Source: Mermis nigrescens
Lineage: Eukaryota > Nematoda > Enoplea > Mermithida > Mermithidae
Direction of reading: 5' to 3'
Assembly: GCA_036768485.1 (NCBI GenBank)
Contig: JAVLUZ010000154.1
Location: 36,441,769-36,505,768 of the forward strand
Length of the DNA stretch: 64,000 nt
Shown here: piece by piece, positions 44,485-56,344 of the stretch
Numbering within the stretch: position 1 is the stretch's first letter
How the letters are laid out: the number at the start of each line of letters is the position of its first letter
The notes under the pieces: generated by a model
Database searches by the model: none
What the model saw: only the letters and a program-made list of their open reading frames with translations
Told to the model about the DNA's origin: nothing
Translations under genes and position numbers: made by a program

Positions 44485-44492
44485 TATTTATA
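44485..44492 (-). promoter_or_regulatory. TATAAATA box, zinc-binding protein gene, right
   Basis: Mirror of 33297-33304; starts 42 nt before the ATG at 44450. Confidence 0.7.
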
Positions 44493-44663
44493 GATTTTGC
44501 AAGTCCAAAACGGCTTGGAAATTACCCCTTGAATGATTAAGATGCAGTAGACCGTGGACCTAGACTATAAATAAATATTTCATCACATGCACTTAAAGTG
44601 GGCTGGACGCGTTCGAAAAATTTGGGCAGGCGCGAGAATTATCAATTTAATGCTATTGCTTCT

Positions 44664-44853
44664 CCAGTCAACAAAATGCGCTTATTATAAATTCGCTGCC
44701 AATGCGCTTATTGTATTCATCGTGTTTCAGTCTACGTTGCTTCGCCAATGCGCTTATTATAAATTCGCTGCCAATGCGCGATATTATAAATTCCACGCGC
44801 GATATTACCAGCTGCAAAAAAATGCTTCGACAATGCGCGATATTACGCACACT
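44664..44853. repeat. Subterminal iterated motif, right arm
   Basis: Inverse of the GCGCATTGGC-type array at 32936-33125 with the same unit order. Confidence 0.75.
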
Positions 44854-45375
44854 GTTTTGCCAATTTTTTAATCGTGTAGGTATGCACCTTACAATATGTA
44901 TGTTAATTCATTGGCTTGCTCAGCTTCCCCTTCCCCATGCCTCATCATTGCGCCCTGAGAAAAAAGCCAGGGCGCAAGCAGGGCGCTTCTCCGCCTATGC
45001 TATAACACAGGAGAGGCTGCTTCTCTGCAATAGGGTGGGCGGGGCCTATAACACAAAACATAGCCGTATATACTTTGTGTTGCGGGCTAGGGAACCATGC
45101 TATACTACTCCCCTATAACGTTCGAATATTATAACGTTGGGCTATACGTGATAGAGGCTAATTTAAGCAATAGGCTGAATCCATACGCACTTGCGTGCCT
45201 AACGTAAGTATGCATTTATCCTATCTACGTGTATGCTATTTAGCGCGTTTTTAGGTACGCATTTAATACAGCGCATAGCTAGACTCACGGAAAAAATATG
45301 GCTACAAGACTCAATATATCAATCCACCCACCAAGAAAAATCTCATTCGACCCACCGGGTCACCGGAGCCCAGCG

Positions 45376-45835
45376 GGAGTAAAATTACTCCTACCCTAGG
45401 AGTCTCCTAAATCAGGTTGCACAACTGACTCCTGAAGTAGGAGTAATTTTTGAGCAAAACCTAGGAGTAAACCCTCCTTTTACTCCTAGCAGGAGTTAAA
45501 ATTTTAGTAATGTAGGAGTGTTAAAGTTTAGGAGTTTAAGGGTACAGGTATTAAAATTTTTTTTTGTTCAAAGATTTTTTTCTTCAATTTTGTTGCTAAT
45601 AGCGGATCGCTAATTCATTGTCATATTACGGGAAAAGAAGACCGTCCATAGAACGATTAACTCAATAAGACTGGAAAAAAGAACAATGAAAGTTTACTCC
45701 CAATTGTTCAGGAGCAAACAAACACTCCTTGATTTTGTGTGCACTTGTAGGAGTAAAAAACTCCTACAAATAACACTCCTAAACTACGTGCAAGAGAAAG
45801 AAAATTTGCTCCTATAATTGCTCCTAAATCAACCC
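45376..45835. repeat. Foldback-like repeat with iterated TAGGAGT units
   Basis: AGGAGTAA/TTACTCCT units recur in both orientations at each end (45376-45490 and 45670-45835) around a unit-poor centre. Structurally it is like the larger foldback-like elements of the window, but I found no clear target duplication. Confidence 0.5.
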
Positions 45836-45854
45836 CTTTTGCATGTTTGCCAAA

Positions 45855-45965
45855 ATAAATATCGTTATACTTAACTACGACTTTCAAAAAATATCGTTTT
45901 CCTTAACGACGGCTCAAAAACACGTCATTAACGATATTTTTCGTTAAAATATCGTTAAGTGTAAC
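45855..45965. repeat. ATATCGTTAA palindromic block
   Basis: TATCGTTA/TAACGATA units are repeated in both orientations, forming a likely hairpin just left of a MITE. Confidence 0.5.
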
Positions 45966-45978
45966 AACGCCACTGAGG

Positions 45979-46222
45979 TGCATACCTGGGCGTGGGGGGT
46001 TTGGGGGTATGCACCCTCCAGAAACCAAAATACCCCCCCCCCAGAAACCAAAATAACCCCCAGGATTCAATTTTTGAAAATTTATTTTTTTTTCTGCAAT
46101 TTTTAGATGCCAATGGATAGTGTTCAATGAGTAACGCTGAAAAATGGTGTTTTTCTCGCCATACCAAGATTTTTAAGGCCATTTTTTAACCTTTGTAAAA
46201 ATCTTGCACCCCCTTCCAGAAC
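45979..46222 (+). mobile_element. Short MITE (CATACGTGGGC family)
   Basis: It starts CATACCTGGGCGTGGGG and has the C-runs, the GATGCCAATGGATAGTG block and a degenerate right end near 46220. Confidence 0.75.
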
Positions 46223-46756
46223 TTTAGTGGCACCCATCTATGCTGGAGTGACGCCCTCAAGCACTCCATCGGGATCCTGGGCAAAGCAATGGAAAATTTT
46301 ATAAAAAGAGCCCTTGAATCGTAAGATTAAGATTTCCACAAAATGAACCGAATCTTGATTTCTGAATTCAGCCTAAATCAGCTGAAATGCGTTTTTCGAC
46401 CTGGTGAAGCAGCAACGAGTCATGTCATGTATATTAAAATTTATAAATAAAAATTTTGCTCTTCTAGTTTTCAGGTCACATTTGCGGCCTGTGGAGAAAA
46501 CAACAAGCGCAAAACACAGAAAAACTTGGTCATTCTTGCCAATTAAAATATAATATTGTGTATTAAAAATCAATAAAACAGAAACATTTTCAAACTGGCC
46601 CAACATTTTTCACCATGATGTTATAGTCTGTTTGATATATATTTTGGCATATATTTCAAGAATTTTTATCGACAAAGCTGATAGATATCCGATCAATGTA
46701 ATCGCGATCTATCATCGTATTGTCGGTAAAAGTTTTTAAAAGTGACTAGAAATCTT

Positions 46757-47475
46757 CTAAACTCGATATTGGATAAAACAAAACGCAAAAAGCAATATTT
46801 TGACGTTTTACCTTTTTGAATTCAATTTCGGGTACGTGAAATCGAAAAAAATGTAAGAAAAATTTCGATGATCACGTGCCCGCACCCTGTGCCCTCCCTG
46901 ACTATGGCCTCTTGTCAGCCAATGGGGGAGAACATCAAACATCAATTTCAACAGTGACGAAGTGACAAACAGTTTTTCAAAAAAATATTATCTTTCGTCA
47001 TTTTATCTTAGAAAAAATCATTCTTCAAAATGACGAAAGATAATATTCGTTTGAAAAACTGTCAGTCACTTCGTCACTGTTGAAATTGATGTTTGAGAGG
47101 GCAGAAATCTTTTTTTCCTTAATTTTTCCAACACTAAGATACATACCGACTCATTCATGAAATCTGCATTGAAAGTACGTAGGTATACGTGGTAGATATT
47201 TATGTAGGTAAGGTACTGCTAAATGATCTTTATTATAATCAACCAACACCGCACTTTTCACCTTCACGCCAGCAAGAACCATTACAATAAAACAAAACTA
47301 TCATCGGCCACTTATTTTAGTTTTCGTCAATTATCTGAACTGGGATTTTAACACGAGCCAATACGGCCGACGTCGAATTTTCTACAATTTCTAAGTTGAC
47401 GTCTATTGGAATCTAATAATGAAATAGAAAAGTTGGTGCATATATCTGAGTACACATACGGAAAAACTGTTACAA
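46757..47475. repeat. Dispersed repeat, copy B, first part
   Basis: It matches copy A at 2205-3035 (46757-47133) and then at 16419-16740. The junction near 47130 reads straight through AACA, whereas copy A has the 13.4-kb LTR element there. It contains the hairpin MITE at 46935. Confidence 0.72.
46935..47096. mobile_element. Near-palindromic hairpin MITE
   Basis: Arms of about 70 bp (starting TCAAACATCAATTTCAACAG) are almost exact inverses around a short spacer. Copy A lacks it at the matching place near 2895. No coding content. Confidence 0.75.
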
Positions 47476-47629
47476 CCATATATGGGCAGCAAGTAAATTC
47501 TGGGGAAGTGTGGTTGGGTGAAATTGCCAAAAATCGCAAAAAATGTTATTAAAAATAAAATTCTGGGGTATACAGTAATCTGCAGGGGGTTTTCAACTTA
47601 TAGGGGTGCAACCCCTCCACGTCATGCGT
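47476..47629 (-). mobile_element. Short MITE (CATACGTGGGC family), deleted copy
   Basis: It starts CATATATGGGCAGCAAG and has TTCTGGGG and C/G runs, but lacks most of the core. Forms of TTACAA flank it on both sides. Confidence 0.65.
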
Positions 47630-47637
47630 GCTTACAA

Positions 47638-47918
47638 TCAGACATGCACGCGGGGGTTGGGAGTCTAGACCACCAGAATGGGGAAATGGAAAATTTTGTG
47701 GGGGAAAACGAGACAAAATGAAGGCCAAAAATGGAAGAAAATATTCAATTTTCTCCAAAAGTGCTTCAAATTGACCAGAAACTGTGTAATAACGTAGTTT
47801 TAACACTATTTTAGCGCTTATAACAGTTTTTCAGGTCATTTTGGCCCTAAAAAGCTCAATGTTTGACCCTCCCCCAGAACGGCTGACCCGACTCACGTTT
47901 GCCATGCTGCGCACCTAT
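47638..47918 (+). mobile_element. MITE of the GACATGCACGTG family
   Basis: 281 bp, TCAGACATGCACG start and a TGCGCACCTAT end, flanked by GCTTACAA (47630-47637) and GGTTACAA (47919-47926). Copy A has a single TTACAA at this place (near 16722). Confidence 0.8.
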
Positions 47919-47926
47919 GGTTACAA

Positions 47927-48150
47927 CTACTTAAGCGCGCAACTAAAGGACTACCTAGTACCTACTCAAAAAGTTATGAAATTCTGTTGAGGATCCTATA
48001 CAATTATGCAATACAAAAATTTCACTTCAATGAGTGCACTGTGTGTCCTGGCTCATTGCGTTCATAAGATCTTTCAACTTGAAATTTTCTCTAAAACTTC
48101 GTTTGCCCCCGGCTCATAAATTATCAGTCTGCAGGTTTGCAACGCAAAAG
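47927..48150. repeat. Dispersed repeat, copy B, second part
   Basis: It matches copy A at about 16735-16985 and ends in CGCAAAAG, the target site of the following element. Confidence 0.7.
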
Positions 48151-51100
48151 GATTGTGACCCGCTTGACCCACCGTCCCGCTAGACCCATCGTCCCGCTAG
48201 ACCCACCGTCCCACTAGACCCACTTTTTCGTCCCGCTAAACCCACCGGAAGTCTCGCTAGACCCACCAAGTGCATAATGAGGTGTCCCACTAGACCCACC
48301 ATTTTGCGACCGTTTCGCTAGTCCCACCCCACTGTCTCGGAAGACCTACCCGAAAAAATGAAGACATACATATTACGTACATGTGAAATGAAAAGTAGTT
48401 ATCAAGACGCTTAAGTGAATTCTGCAAAAATTTTTGTAATCATTAATTTAAAGCATGCTTGAGGTGTGTGACAGTCAATAACAAGCGGTTAGTTTGTTTT
48501 CACGAATGTGCAATTGTATATAATTACCATGAGTACTTAATTCGAATATGACAAGTCGATAGTTACATTAAAAATCAGCAACTGATTAATAAGGATCAAT
48601 GACTAATAGTTTATAAGCCTTAAAAATCAGCAACTAATTAATAAGGATCAATAATTAATAGTTTATGCATTCATTAATTAGAAGTTGATTATTCAAGTTG
48701 GTTTTAATTAATTAATTATAAGTTTAATTATTTAGGAGTCAATTAAGATTAATTAATTAAGAATTAAATTAATTAATAAAGATTTAATTAATTAACACCT
48801 AATTGATGAATCAAGAGGCAAATTATCAGTAAATTAAATAATTAATTTTTATTAAATAACTAGGAGCACTCAATTAATTAAGAGTTACTTAATTAATCAA
48901 TTTTGATCATTAATTAGTCAAAACTATTTAATTAGTAAAAAAGATTAATTGAGGTCTTATTCCTATAATAAGTAATTAATGGGAATAATTAATTGAGAGT
49001 AATTTATTACTTAATTTAACTTAATTTACCATATGAGTGCAATTGATTCAGATTTAATTAATTAATTATTAAAGAAATAGATTAATTAATCACGTAATTA
49101 AAGGTTTAATTAATTATTTGATTTTAATTAATTACTTAACGGTAATTGATTCATTAATCAAGAGTCAGTTGATTAATTAAATGAGAGTTTAATGGATTGA
49201 TGAGTTAATTAATCAATTTTAGTTGATTATTTTACGATAATTAAATGATTATGACTTAGTTAATCAATTAAGTAGGAGTTTATTTAATCGGGCAATGATT
49301 AATTTAATTTTGATTCATTAATGAGGTATTTAATTAATTATGACGTACTTAATTAGTTAGGCTTAATAAATTAGAACTAATTAAAATTTTTAAAATCTGA
49401 AAATGATTAAAAAATTAATGTAACGAAGTTAAAAATTAATAAAAGAAAAATGAATCAAGGGATTTTAAAATAAATTAATAAGCATTAACTACATACAGTC
49501 TGAGTCTTAAAAATAATCAAGACGCTTAAATGAAAAACATTTTGCGATGGCTGGTTACTTACCATTGCCAAACACATGCACGCACGCACGCACGTATCTT
49601 CTTTGCATGTTATAATTTGTAATGTACACAATTTCATGCAATAATATACAAAATTTATTTATTTATTAATTAAATTAAATGTAGTTATTTTTTAATTAAT
49701 TATTTGATTTTAATTAATTACTTAACGGTAATTGATTCATTAATCAAGAGTCAGTTGATTAATTAAATGAGAGTTTAATGGATTGATGAGTTAATTAATC
49801 AATTTTAGTTGATTATTTTACGATAATTAAATGATTATGACTTAGTTAATCAATTAAGTAGGAGTTTATTTAATCGGGCAATGATTAATTTAATTTTGAT
49901 TCATTAATGAGGTATTTAATTAATTATGACGTACTTAATTAGTTAGGCTTAATAAATTAGAACTAATTAAAATTTTTAAAATCTGAAAATGATTAAAAAA
50001 TTAATGTAACGAAGTTAAAAATTAATAAAAGAAAAATGAATCAGGGATTTTAAAATAAATTAATAAGCATTAACTACATACAGTCTGAGTCTTAAAAATA
50101 ATCAAGACGCTTAAATGAAAAACATTTTGCGATGGCTGGTTACTTACCATTGCCAAACACATGCACGCACGCACGCACGTATCTTCTTTGCATGTTATAA
50201 TTTGTAATGTACACAATTTCATGCAATAATATACAAAATTTATTTATTTATTAATTAAATTAAATGTAGTTATTTTTTAATTAATTATTTGATTTTAATT
50301 AATTACTTAACGGTAATTGATTCATTAATCAAGAGTCAGTTGATTAATTAAATGAGAGTTTAATGGATTGATCAGTTAATTAATCAATTTTAGTTGATTA
50401 TTTTACGATAATTAAATGATTATGACTTAGTTAATCAATTAAGTAGGAGTTTATTTAATCGGGCAATGATTAATTTAATTTTGATTCATTAATGAGGTAT
50501 TTAATTAATTATGACGTACTTAATTAGTTAGGCTTAATAAATTAGAACTAATTAAAATTTTTAAAATCTGAAAATGATTAAAAAATTAATGTAACGAAGT
50601 TAAAAATTAATAAAAGAAAAATGAATCAAGGGATTTTAAAATAAATTAATAAGCATTAACTACATACAGTCTGAGTCTTAAAAATAATCAAGACGCTTAA
50701 ATGAAAAACATTTTGCGATGGCTGGTTACTTACCATTGCCAAACACATGCACGCACGCACGCACGTATCTTCTTTGCATGTTATAATTTGTAATGTACAC
50801 AATTTCATGCAATAATATACAAAATTTATTTATTTATTAATTAAATTAAATGTAGTTATTTTTTAATTAATTATTTGATTTTAATTAATTACTTAACGGT
50901 AATTGATTCATTAATCAAGAGTCAGTTGATTAATTAAATGAGAGTTTAATGGATTGATCAGTTAATTAATCAATTTTAGTTGATTATTTTACGATAATTA
51001 AATGATTATGACTTAGTTAATCAATTAAGTAGGAGTTTATTTAATCGGGCAATGATTAATTTAATTTTGATTCATTAATGAGGTATTTAATTAATTATGA

Positions 51101-54081
51101 CGTACTTAATTAGTTAGGCTTAATAAATTAGAACTAATTAAAATTTTTAAAATCTGAAAATGATTAAAAAATTAATGTAACGAAGTTAAAAATTAATAAA
51201 AGAAAAATGAATCAAGGGATTTTAAAATAAATTAATAAGCATTAACTACATACAGTCTGAGTCTTAAAAATAATCAAGACGCTTAAATGAAAAACATTTT
51301 GCGATGGCTGGTTACTTACCATTGCCAAACACATGCACGCACGCACGCACGTATCTTCTTTGCATGTTATAATTTGTAATGTACACAATTTCATGCAATA
51401 ATATACAAAATTTATTTATTTATTAATTAAATTAAATGTAGTTATTTTTTAATTAATTATTTGATTTTAATTAATTACTTAACGGTAATTGATTCATTAA
51501 TCAAGAGTCAGTTGATTAATTAAATGAGAGTTTAATGGATTGATCAGTTAATTAATCAATTTTAGTTGATTATTTTACGATAATTAAATGATTATGACTT
51601 AGTTAATCAATTAAGTAGGAGTTTATTTAATCGGGCAATGATTAATTTAATTTTGATTCATTAATGAGGTATTTAATTAATTATGACGTACTTAATTAGT
51701 TAGGCTTAATAAATTAGAACTAATTAAAATTTTTAAAATCTGAAAATGATTAAAAAATTAATGTAACGAAGTTAAAAATTAATAAAAGAAAAATGAATCA
51801 AGGGATTTTAAAATAAATTAATAAGCATTAACTACATACAGTCTGAGTCTTAAAAATAATCAAGACGCTTAAATGAAAAACATTTTGCGATGGCTGGTTA
51901 CTTACTATTGCCAAACACATGCACGCACGCACGCACGTATCTTCTTTGCATGTTATAATTTGTAATGTACACAATTTCATGCAATAATATACAAAATTTA
52001 TTTATTTATTAATTAAATTAAATGTAGTTATTTTTTAATTAATTATTTGATTTTAACTAATTACTTAACGGTAATTGATTCATTAATCAAGAGTCAGTTG
52101 ATTAATTAAATGAGAGTTTAATGGATTGATCAGTTAATTAATCAATTTTAGTTGATTATTTTACGATAATTAAATGATTATGACTTAGTTAATCAATTAA
52201 GTAGGAGTTTATTTAATCGGGCAATGATTAATTTAATTTTGATTCATTAATGAGGTATTTAATTAATTATGACGTACTTAATTAGTTAGGCTTAATAAAT
52301 TAGAACTAATTAAAATTTTTAAAATCTGAAAATGATTAAAAAATTAATGTAACGAAGTTAAAAATTAATAAAAGAAAAATGAATCAAGGGATTTTAAAAT
52401 AAATTAATAAGCATTAACTACATACAGTCTGAGTCTTAAAAATAATCAAGACGCTTAAATGAAAAACATTTTGCGATGGCTGGTTACTTACCATTGCCAA
52501 ACACATGCACGCACGCACGCACGTATCTTCTTTGCATGTTATAATTTGTAATGTACACAATTTCATGCAATAATATACAAAATTTATTTATTTATTAATT
52601 TAATTAAATGTAGTTATTTTTTAATTAATTATTTGATTTTAATTAATTACTTAACGGTAATTGATTCATTAATCAAGAGTCAGTTGATTAATTAAATGAG
52701 AGTTTAATGGATTGATCAGTTAATTAATCAATTTTAGTTGATTATTTTACGATAATTAAATGATTATGACTTAGTTAATCAATTAAGTAGGAGTTTATTT
52801 AATCGGGCAATGATTAATTTAATTTTGATTCATTAATGAGGTATTTAATTAATTATGACGTACTTAATTAGTTAGGCTTAATAAATTAGAACTAATTAAA
52901 ATTTTTAAAATCTGAAAATGATTAAAAAATTAATGTAACGAAGTTAAAAATTAATAAAAGAAAAATGAATCAAGGGATTTTAAAATAAATTAATAAGCAT
53001 TAACTACATACAGTCTGAGTCTTAAAAATAATCAAGACGCTTAAATGAAAAACATTTTGCGATGGCTGGTTACTTACCATTGCCAAACACATGCACGCAC
53101 GCACGCACGTATCTTCTTTGCATGTTATAATTTGTAATGTACACAATTTCATGCAATAATATACAAAATTTATTTATTTATTAATTAAATTAAATGTAGT
53201 TATTTTTTAATTAATTATTTGATTTTAATTAATTACTTAACGGTAATTGATTCATTAATCAAGAGTCAGTTGATTAATTAAATGAGAGTTTAATGGATTG
53301 ATCAGTTAATTAATCAATTTTAGTTGATTATTTTACGATAATTAAATGATTATGACTTAGTTAATCAATTAAGTAGGAGTTTATTTAATCGGGCAATGAT
53401 TAATTTAATTTTGATTCATTAATGAGGTATTTAATTAATTATGACGTACTTAATTAGTTAGGCTTAATAAATTAGAACTAATTAAAATTTTCAAAATCTG
53501 AAAATGATTAAAAAATCAATGTAACGAAGTTAAAAATTAATAAAAGAAAAATGAATCAAGGGATTTTAAAATAAATTAATAAGCATTAACTACATACAGT
53601 CTGAGTCTTAAAAATAATCAAGACGCTTAAGTGAAAAACATTTTGCGATGGCTGGTTACTTACCATTGCCAAACACATGCACGCACGCACGCACGTATCT
53701 TCTTTGCATGTTATAATTTGTAATGTACACAATTTCATGCAATAATATACAAAATTTATTTATTTATTAATTAAATTAAATGTAGTTATTTTTTAATTAA
53801 TTATTTATATATTTGACTAAACATATATACTTGAATGGATACACTTTGCAAGTGCAAGCGTTTCTGTTTTTGCTTATAAGCGGACTGGTAGGTCTTCCGA
53901 GACAGTGGGTCTAGCGGGACGGTCGCAAAGCGGTGGGTCTAGCGGGACACCTCATTATGCACGTGGTGGGTCTAGCGAGACTTCCGGTGGGTCTAGCGGG
54001 ACGAAAAAGTGGGTCTAGTGGGACGGTGGGTCTAGCGGGACGGTGGGTCAAGCGGGATGGTGGGTCTAGCGAGACGGGACC
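48151..54081. mobile_element. Foldback-like element 3 carrying a satellite array
   Basis: Inverted ends of about 200 bp (48151-48356 and 53884-54081) are made of iterated GTCCCGCTAGACCCACC units and interrupted identically on both sides. The target duplication is CGCAAAAG (48143-48150 and 54082-54089); copy A has the empty site (GCAAATAATAGACTCG near 16965). The left tip GATTGTGACCCG resembles a tip of the element at 19426. The interior is 0.75 kb of TTAATTAA-rich DNA and then a 4.7-kb satellite. No transposase is present. Confidence 0.85.
49105..53806. repeat. 586-bp satellite array, eight copies
   Basis: The marker GCGATGGCTGG occurs at 49544, 50129, 50715, 51301, 51887, 52473, 53059 and 53645, a period of 586 bp (585 once). 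Units differ at only a few bases each. Each has a TTAATTAA-rich half, a short CACG run (GCACGCACGCACGCACG) and a TTATTTATTTATTAATT run. High identity means recent amplification or homogenisation. No open frame of note. Confidence 0.95.
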
Positions 54082-54089
54082 CGCAAAAG

Positions 54090-55157
54090 TTAGACTCGGA
54101 ATTGTTCACGCAGAGGCACTGGACTGCATTTGCTCAGTTCGCCCTGACTCTGTATGCAGATGCCAATGCCACAAGGTTTCCCAATTCCAAGCGAGCACTG
54201 TGCTGTTTTCTCTGTTAACGTGTCTTGAGATAAGTGTTGTGATTATAGATGCATAGCACTTTTTGTTTTATTTCATCGATTTTTAATTTCGATTTAGGCC
54301 TTTAGTAATACAAAGTTTTCACATATAAAACATTATGATTACTTGAACATCATGCAGATTATCCATTGTTGTATCGCGTAAAAGTATCACAGCGCAAAAA
54401 GCTTAAAGTTTTTTTCGTTATCTCATTATCCTTTGATTATTTTTTTTCATCAATACCTATTTTCTCGGAAAACAGTTTCAAAAACCGTTATTATGCTGCC
54501 TGAATTATGCAGGTATAGGCTAATCCCCATATTCTACAAAACGCGCTAATTCATGTTTTATGTATAAAAAGAATTTCCTTCAAAAAATCTCAGCTACCGT
54601 GAACCATAGCAGAGGCGTCGAGGAGGTTCGAAGGGGCCAACTGACCTCTCCCAAAATGAAAAAGTTGAGAAAAAGTGCAAAGGGGAGAAAATGAAAATTA
54701 GCTTTTCTGATGTTGAATTCGTAAATTTTTGAATTTCTATGTAAGTTTCACGAGCAATTTTAATCTAAAAGTGCAAAATTTTTGGCGCTGTACGCCTGCT
54801 AAATTTGGATTTCTCAACACTAAGTTGTTTGCTTCATAATTAAAAATTCGCTCTGTGCCTTCAAACCTCGCCATATTATCTTAAATTGTACAACTAATAA
54901 CTTAAAAATCTTCTGTTGAGCTCAAAATGATGCCTTTGATTGACCATTGGCCATTTACTTGTACATTGCGTTTTTAAGTCACAAATTCAGAACGAGGCTT
55001 TTTAAAAATATACTTCTTTTTTGACCTCTAACCCCAAAAGAAAATAAAATCCTCGCGCTTGCATAGTCTGTTTTGGAAGGACTTGAAGTGTAAGTAATGT
55101 GCAGTAATCTGGCAGCCTCTGAACTTAAATAAACAAGTGAGTAGGTAACATTTGCGT
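54090..55157. repeat. Dispersed repeat, copy B, third part
   Basis: It matches copy A from about 16965 (TAGACTCG) to about 17830 (CAGTAATCTGGCAGCCT). No gene is recognised. Confidence 0.65.
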
Positions 55158-56070
55158 CTTAAATTCGGTGACCAGACAACTCGACAGATCCAACTCGCCT
55201 CGAGACAACTGGACTCAGACTTCTCGACTCGAAGACTACTCGACGCAAGAATAACTCGACCCAAGTCAACTCGACTCAAAGACAACTCGACGCAGACAAC
55301 TCGCCGTAGGACAACTCGCCTGAAGATAACTCTGACGCAGACAATTGGCTTGAAAACAACTCGCCTTCATATAACTCGACGCAGACAACTCAACGCAGAC
55401 AACTTGCCTCGAGATAAATCGACGCAGATAGACAACTCGCCTCAGATAACTCGCCATAGACATGTGAAATGTGCAATCCTGGGCATCAAGCAATTTCATG
55501 TTTTCTATTAAAAAATCTCATTTAGACGCATTTTTAGCCATTTTTAGACACTTTTTGGTAAAAAACGCAATTTTTTCCAACGATCTTAGATTAATCCCCT
55601 TTCAGGACCAACTGCCCTACAGTCAATCTGCCACTGATCATGAGGATTATGTATACAATAGACCTAAAGTGCTCAAAAAGTTAAAAACAACTGGGAAAAA
55701 GTGAAATCCTGAAACGGAAGTTGAAACGGAAACGATCGGTAGAAAGCAGAAAAGGGAATATGTCGAGAACATCCCTAACCTCTATTTTTGGCAAAATAGA
55801 ACCCACTTAGCTGGGATCGGGGGTCCGAAATGGGTTTGACAGAATGAAGCTAACACTGGTTCTGTCGGGGGTTTCTCTGCCCTGGGGTGGTCCAAAGTGC
55901 GGGGACCAGGGTTTCCCGAGGCAAGTCCTATCAAGGTTAAAATACCCAAGCAAGTTTCCAGCGAAATGTCTGCCGCAGGATTCAGCAGCCTGAAAACGAG
56001 GTACATATACCCCATTATTCACTATACCAGAAGTTCCGTCGGGGATTTCTTTACCCTGGGGTGGTCCAGA

Positions 56071-56344
56071 TCAGACATGCACGTGAAGGGGTCGTGACCC
56101 CTCAGAATGGGAAAATTGAAAATTTTGTCGGGAAAATGAAGCGAAATGAAGGCCAGAAATGGATGAAAATTGAAAATTTTCTTTAAAAGTGCTTCAAATT
56201 GACCAGAAACTGTGAAATAACGTAGTTTTAACGCTATTTTAGCGTTTATGCACGTTTTCGAGCTCATTTTAGCCCAAAAAAGCTCCATTTTTGACCCCTC
56301 AGATGCCGACTGACCCCTCCAGATCGGCCATGCTGTGCATCTAT
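56071..56344 (+). mobile_element. MITE of the GACATGCACGTG family
   Basis: 274 bp with a perfect 8-bp duplication GGTCCAGA (56063-56070 and 56345-56352). Ends are TCAGACATGCACGTG and CATGCTGTGCATCTAT. It has the family block GACCCCTC...GATCGGCCATGC near the right end. Confidence 0.88.

Larger units (their letters stand above)
32680..45109. mobile_element. Palindromic Polinton/Maverick-like element
   Basis: It begins AGTAGTATAGC and ends with the exact inverse, and is flanked by a perfect 6-bp duplication CCCCTA (32674-32679 and 45110-45115). A 6-bp duplication and AG...CT ends are typical of Polintons. Integrase and a polymerase-B N-terminal relative support the assignment. Its halves are inverted copies (32680-37023 against 37109-37149 plus 40997-45109), and a 3847-bp Helitron-like repeat (37150-40996) interrupts the right half. 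Capsid, protease, the rest of polymerase B and most of the ATPase are missing, so it depends on helpers for replication or packaging. Confidence 0.92.
40997..45109. repeat. Right arm of the palindrome
   Basis: The inverse of 32680-36982, 4113 bp; the missing length relative to the left arm lies mainly in the 22-bp tandem array. With 37109-37149 it completes the right half of the original palindrome. Confidence 0.92.

Noticed and set aside
32680..45109. Two separate Polinton insertions facing each other
   Set aside because: Only one pair of 6-bp duplications exists, at the outer ends. The inner junction is a folded ATPase start rather than two termini.
53933..54256. 107-codon Gly-rich frame
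   Set aside because: The Gly/Leu-rich part is the translated iterated end of the foldback-like element at 48151-54081.
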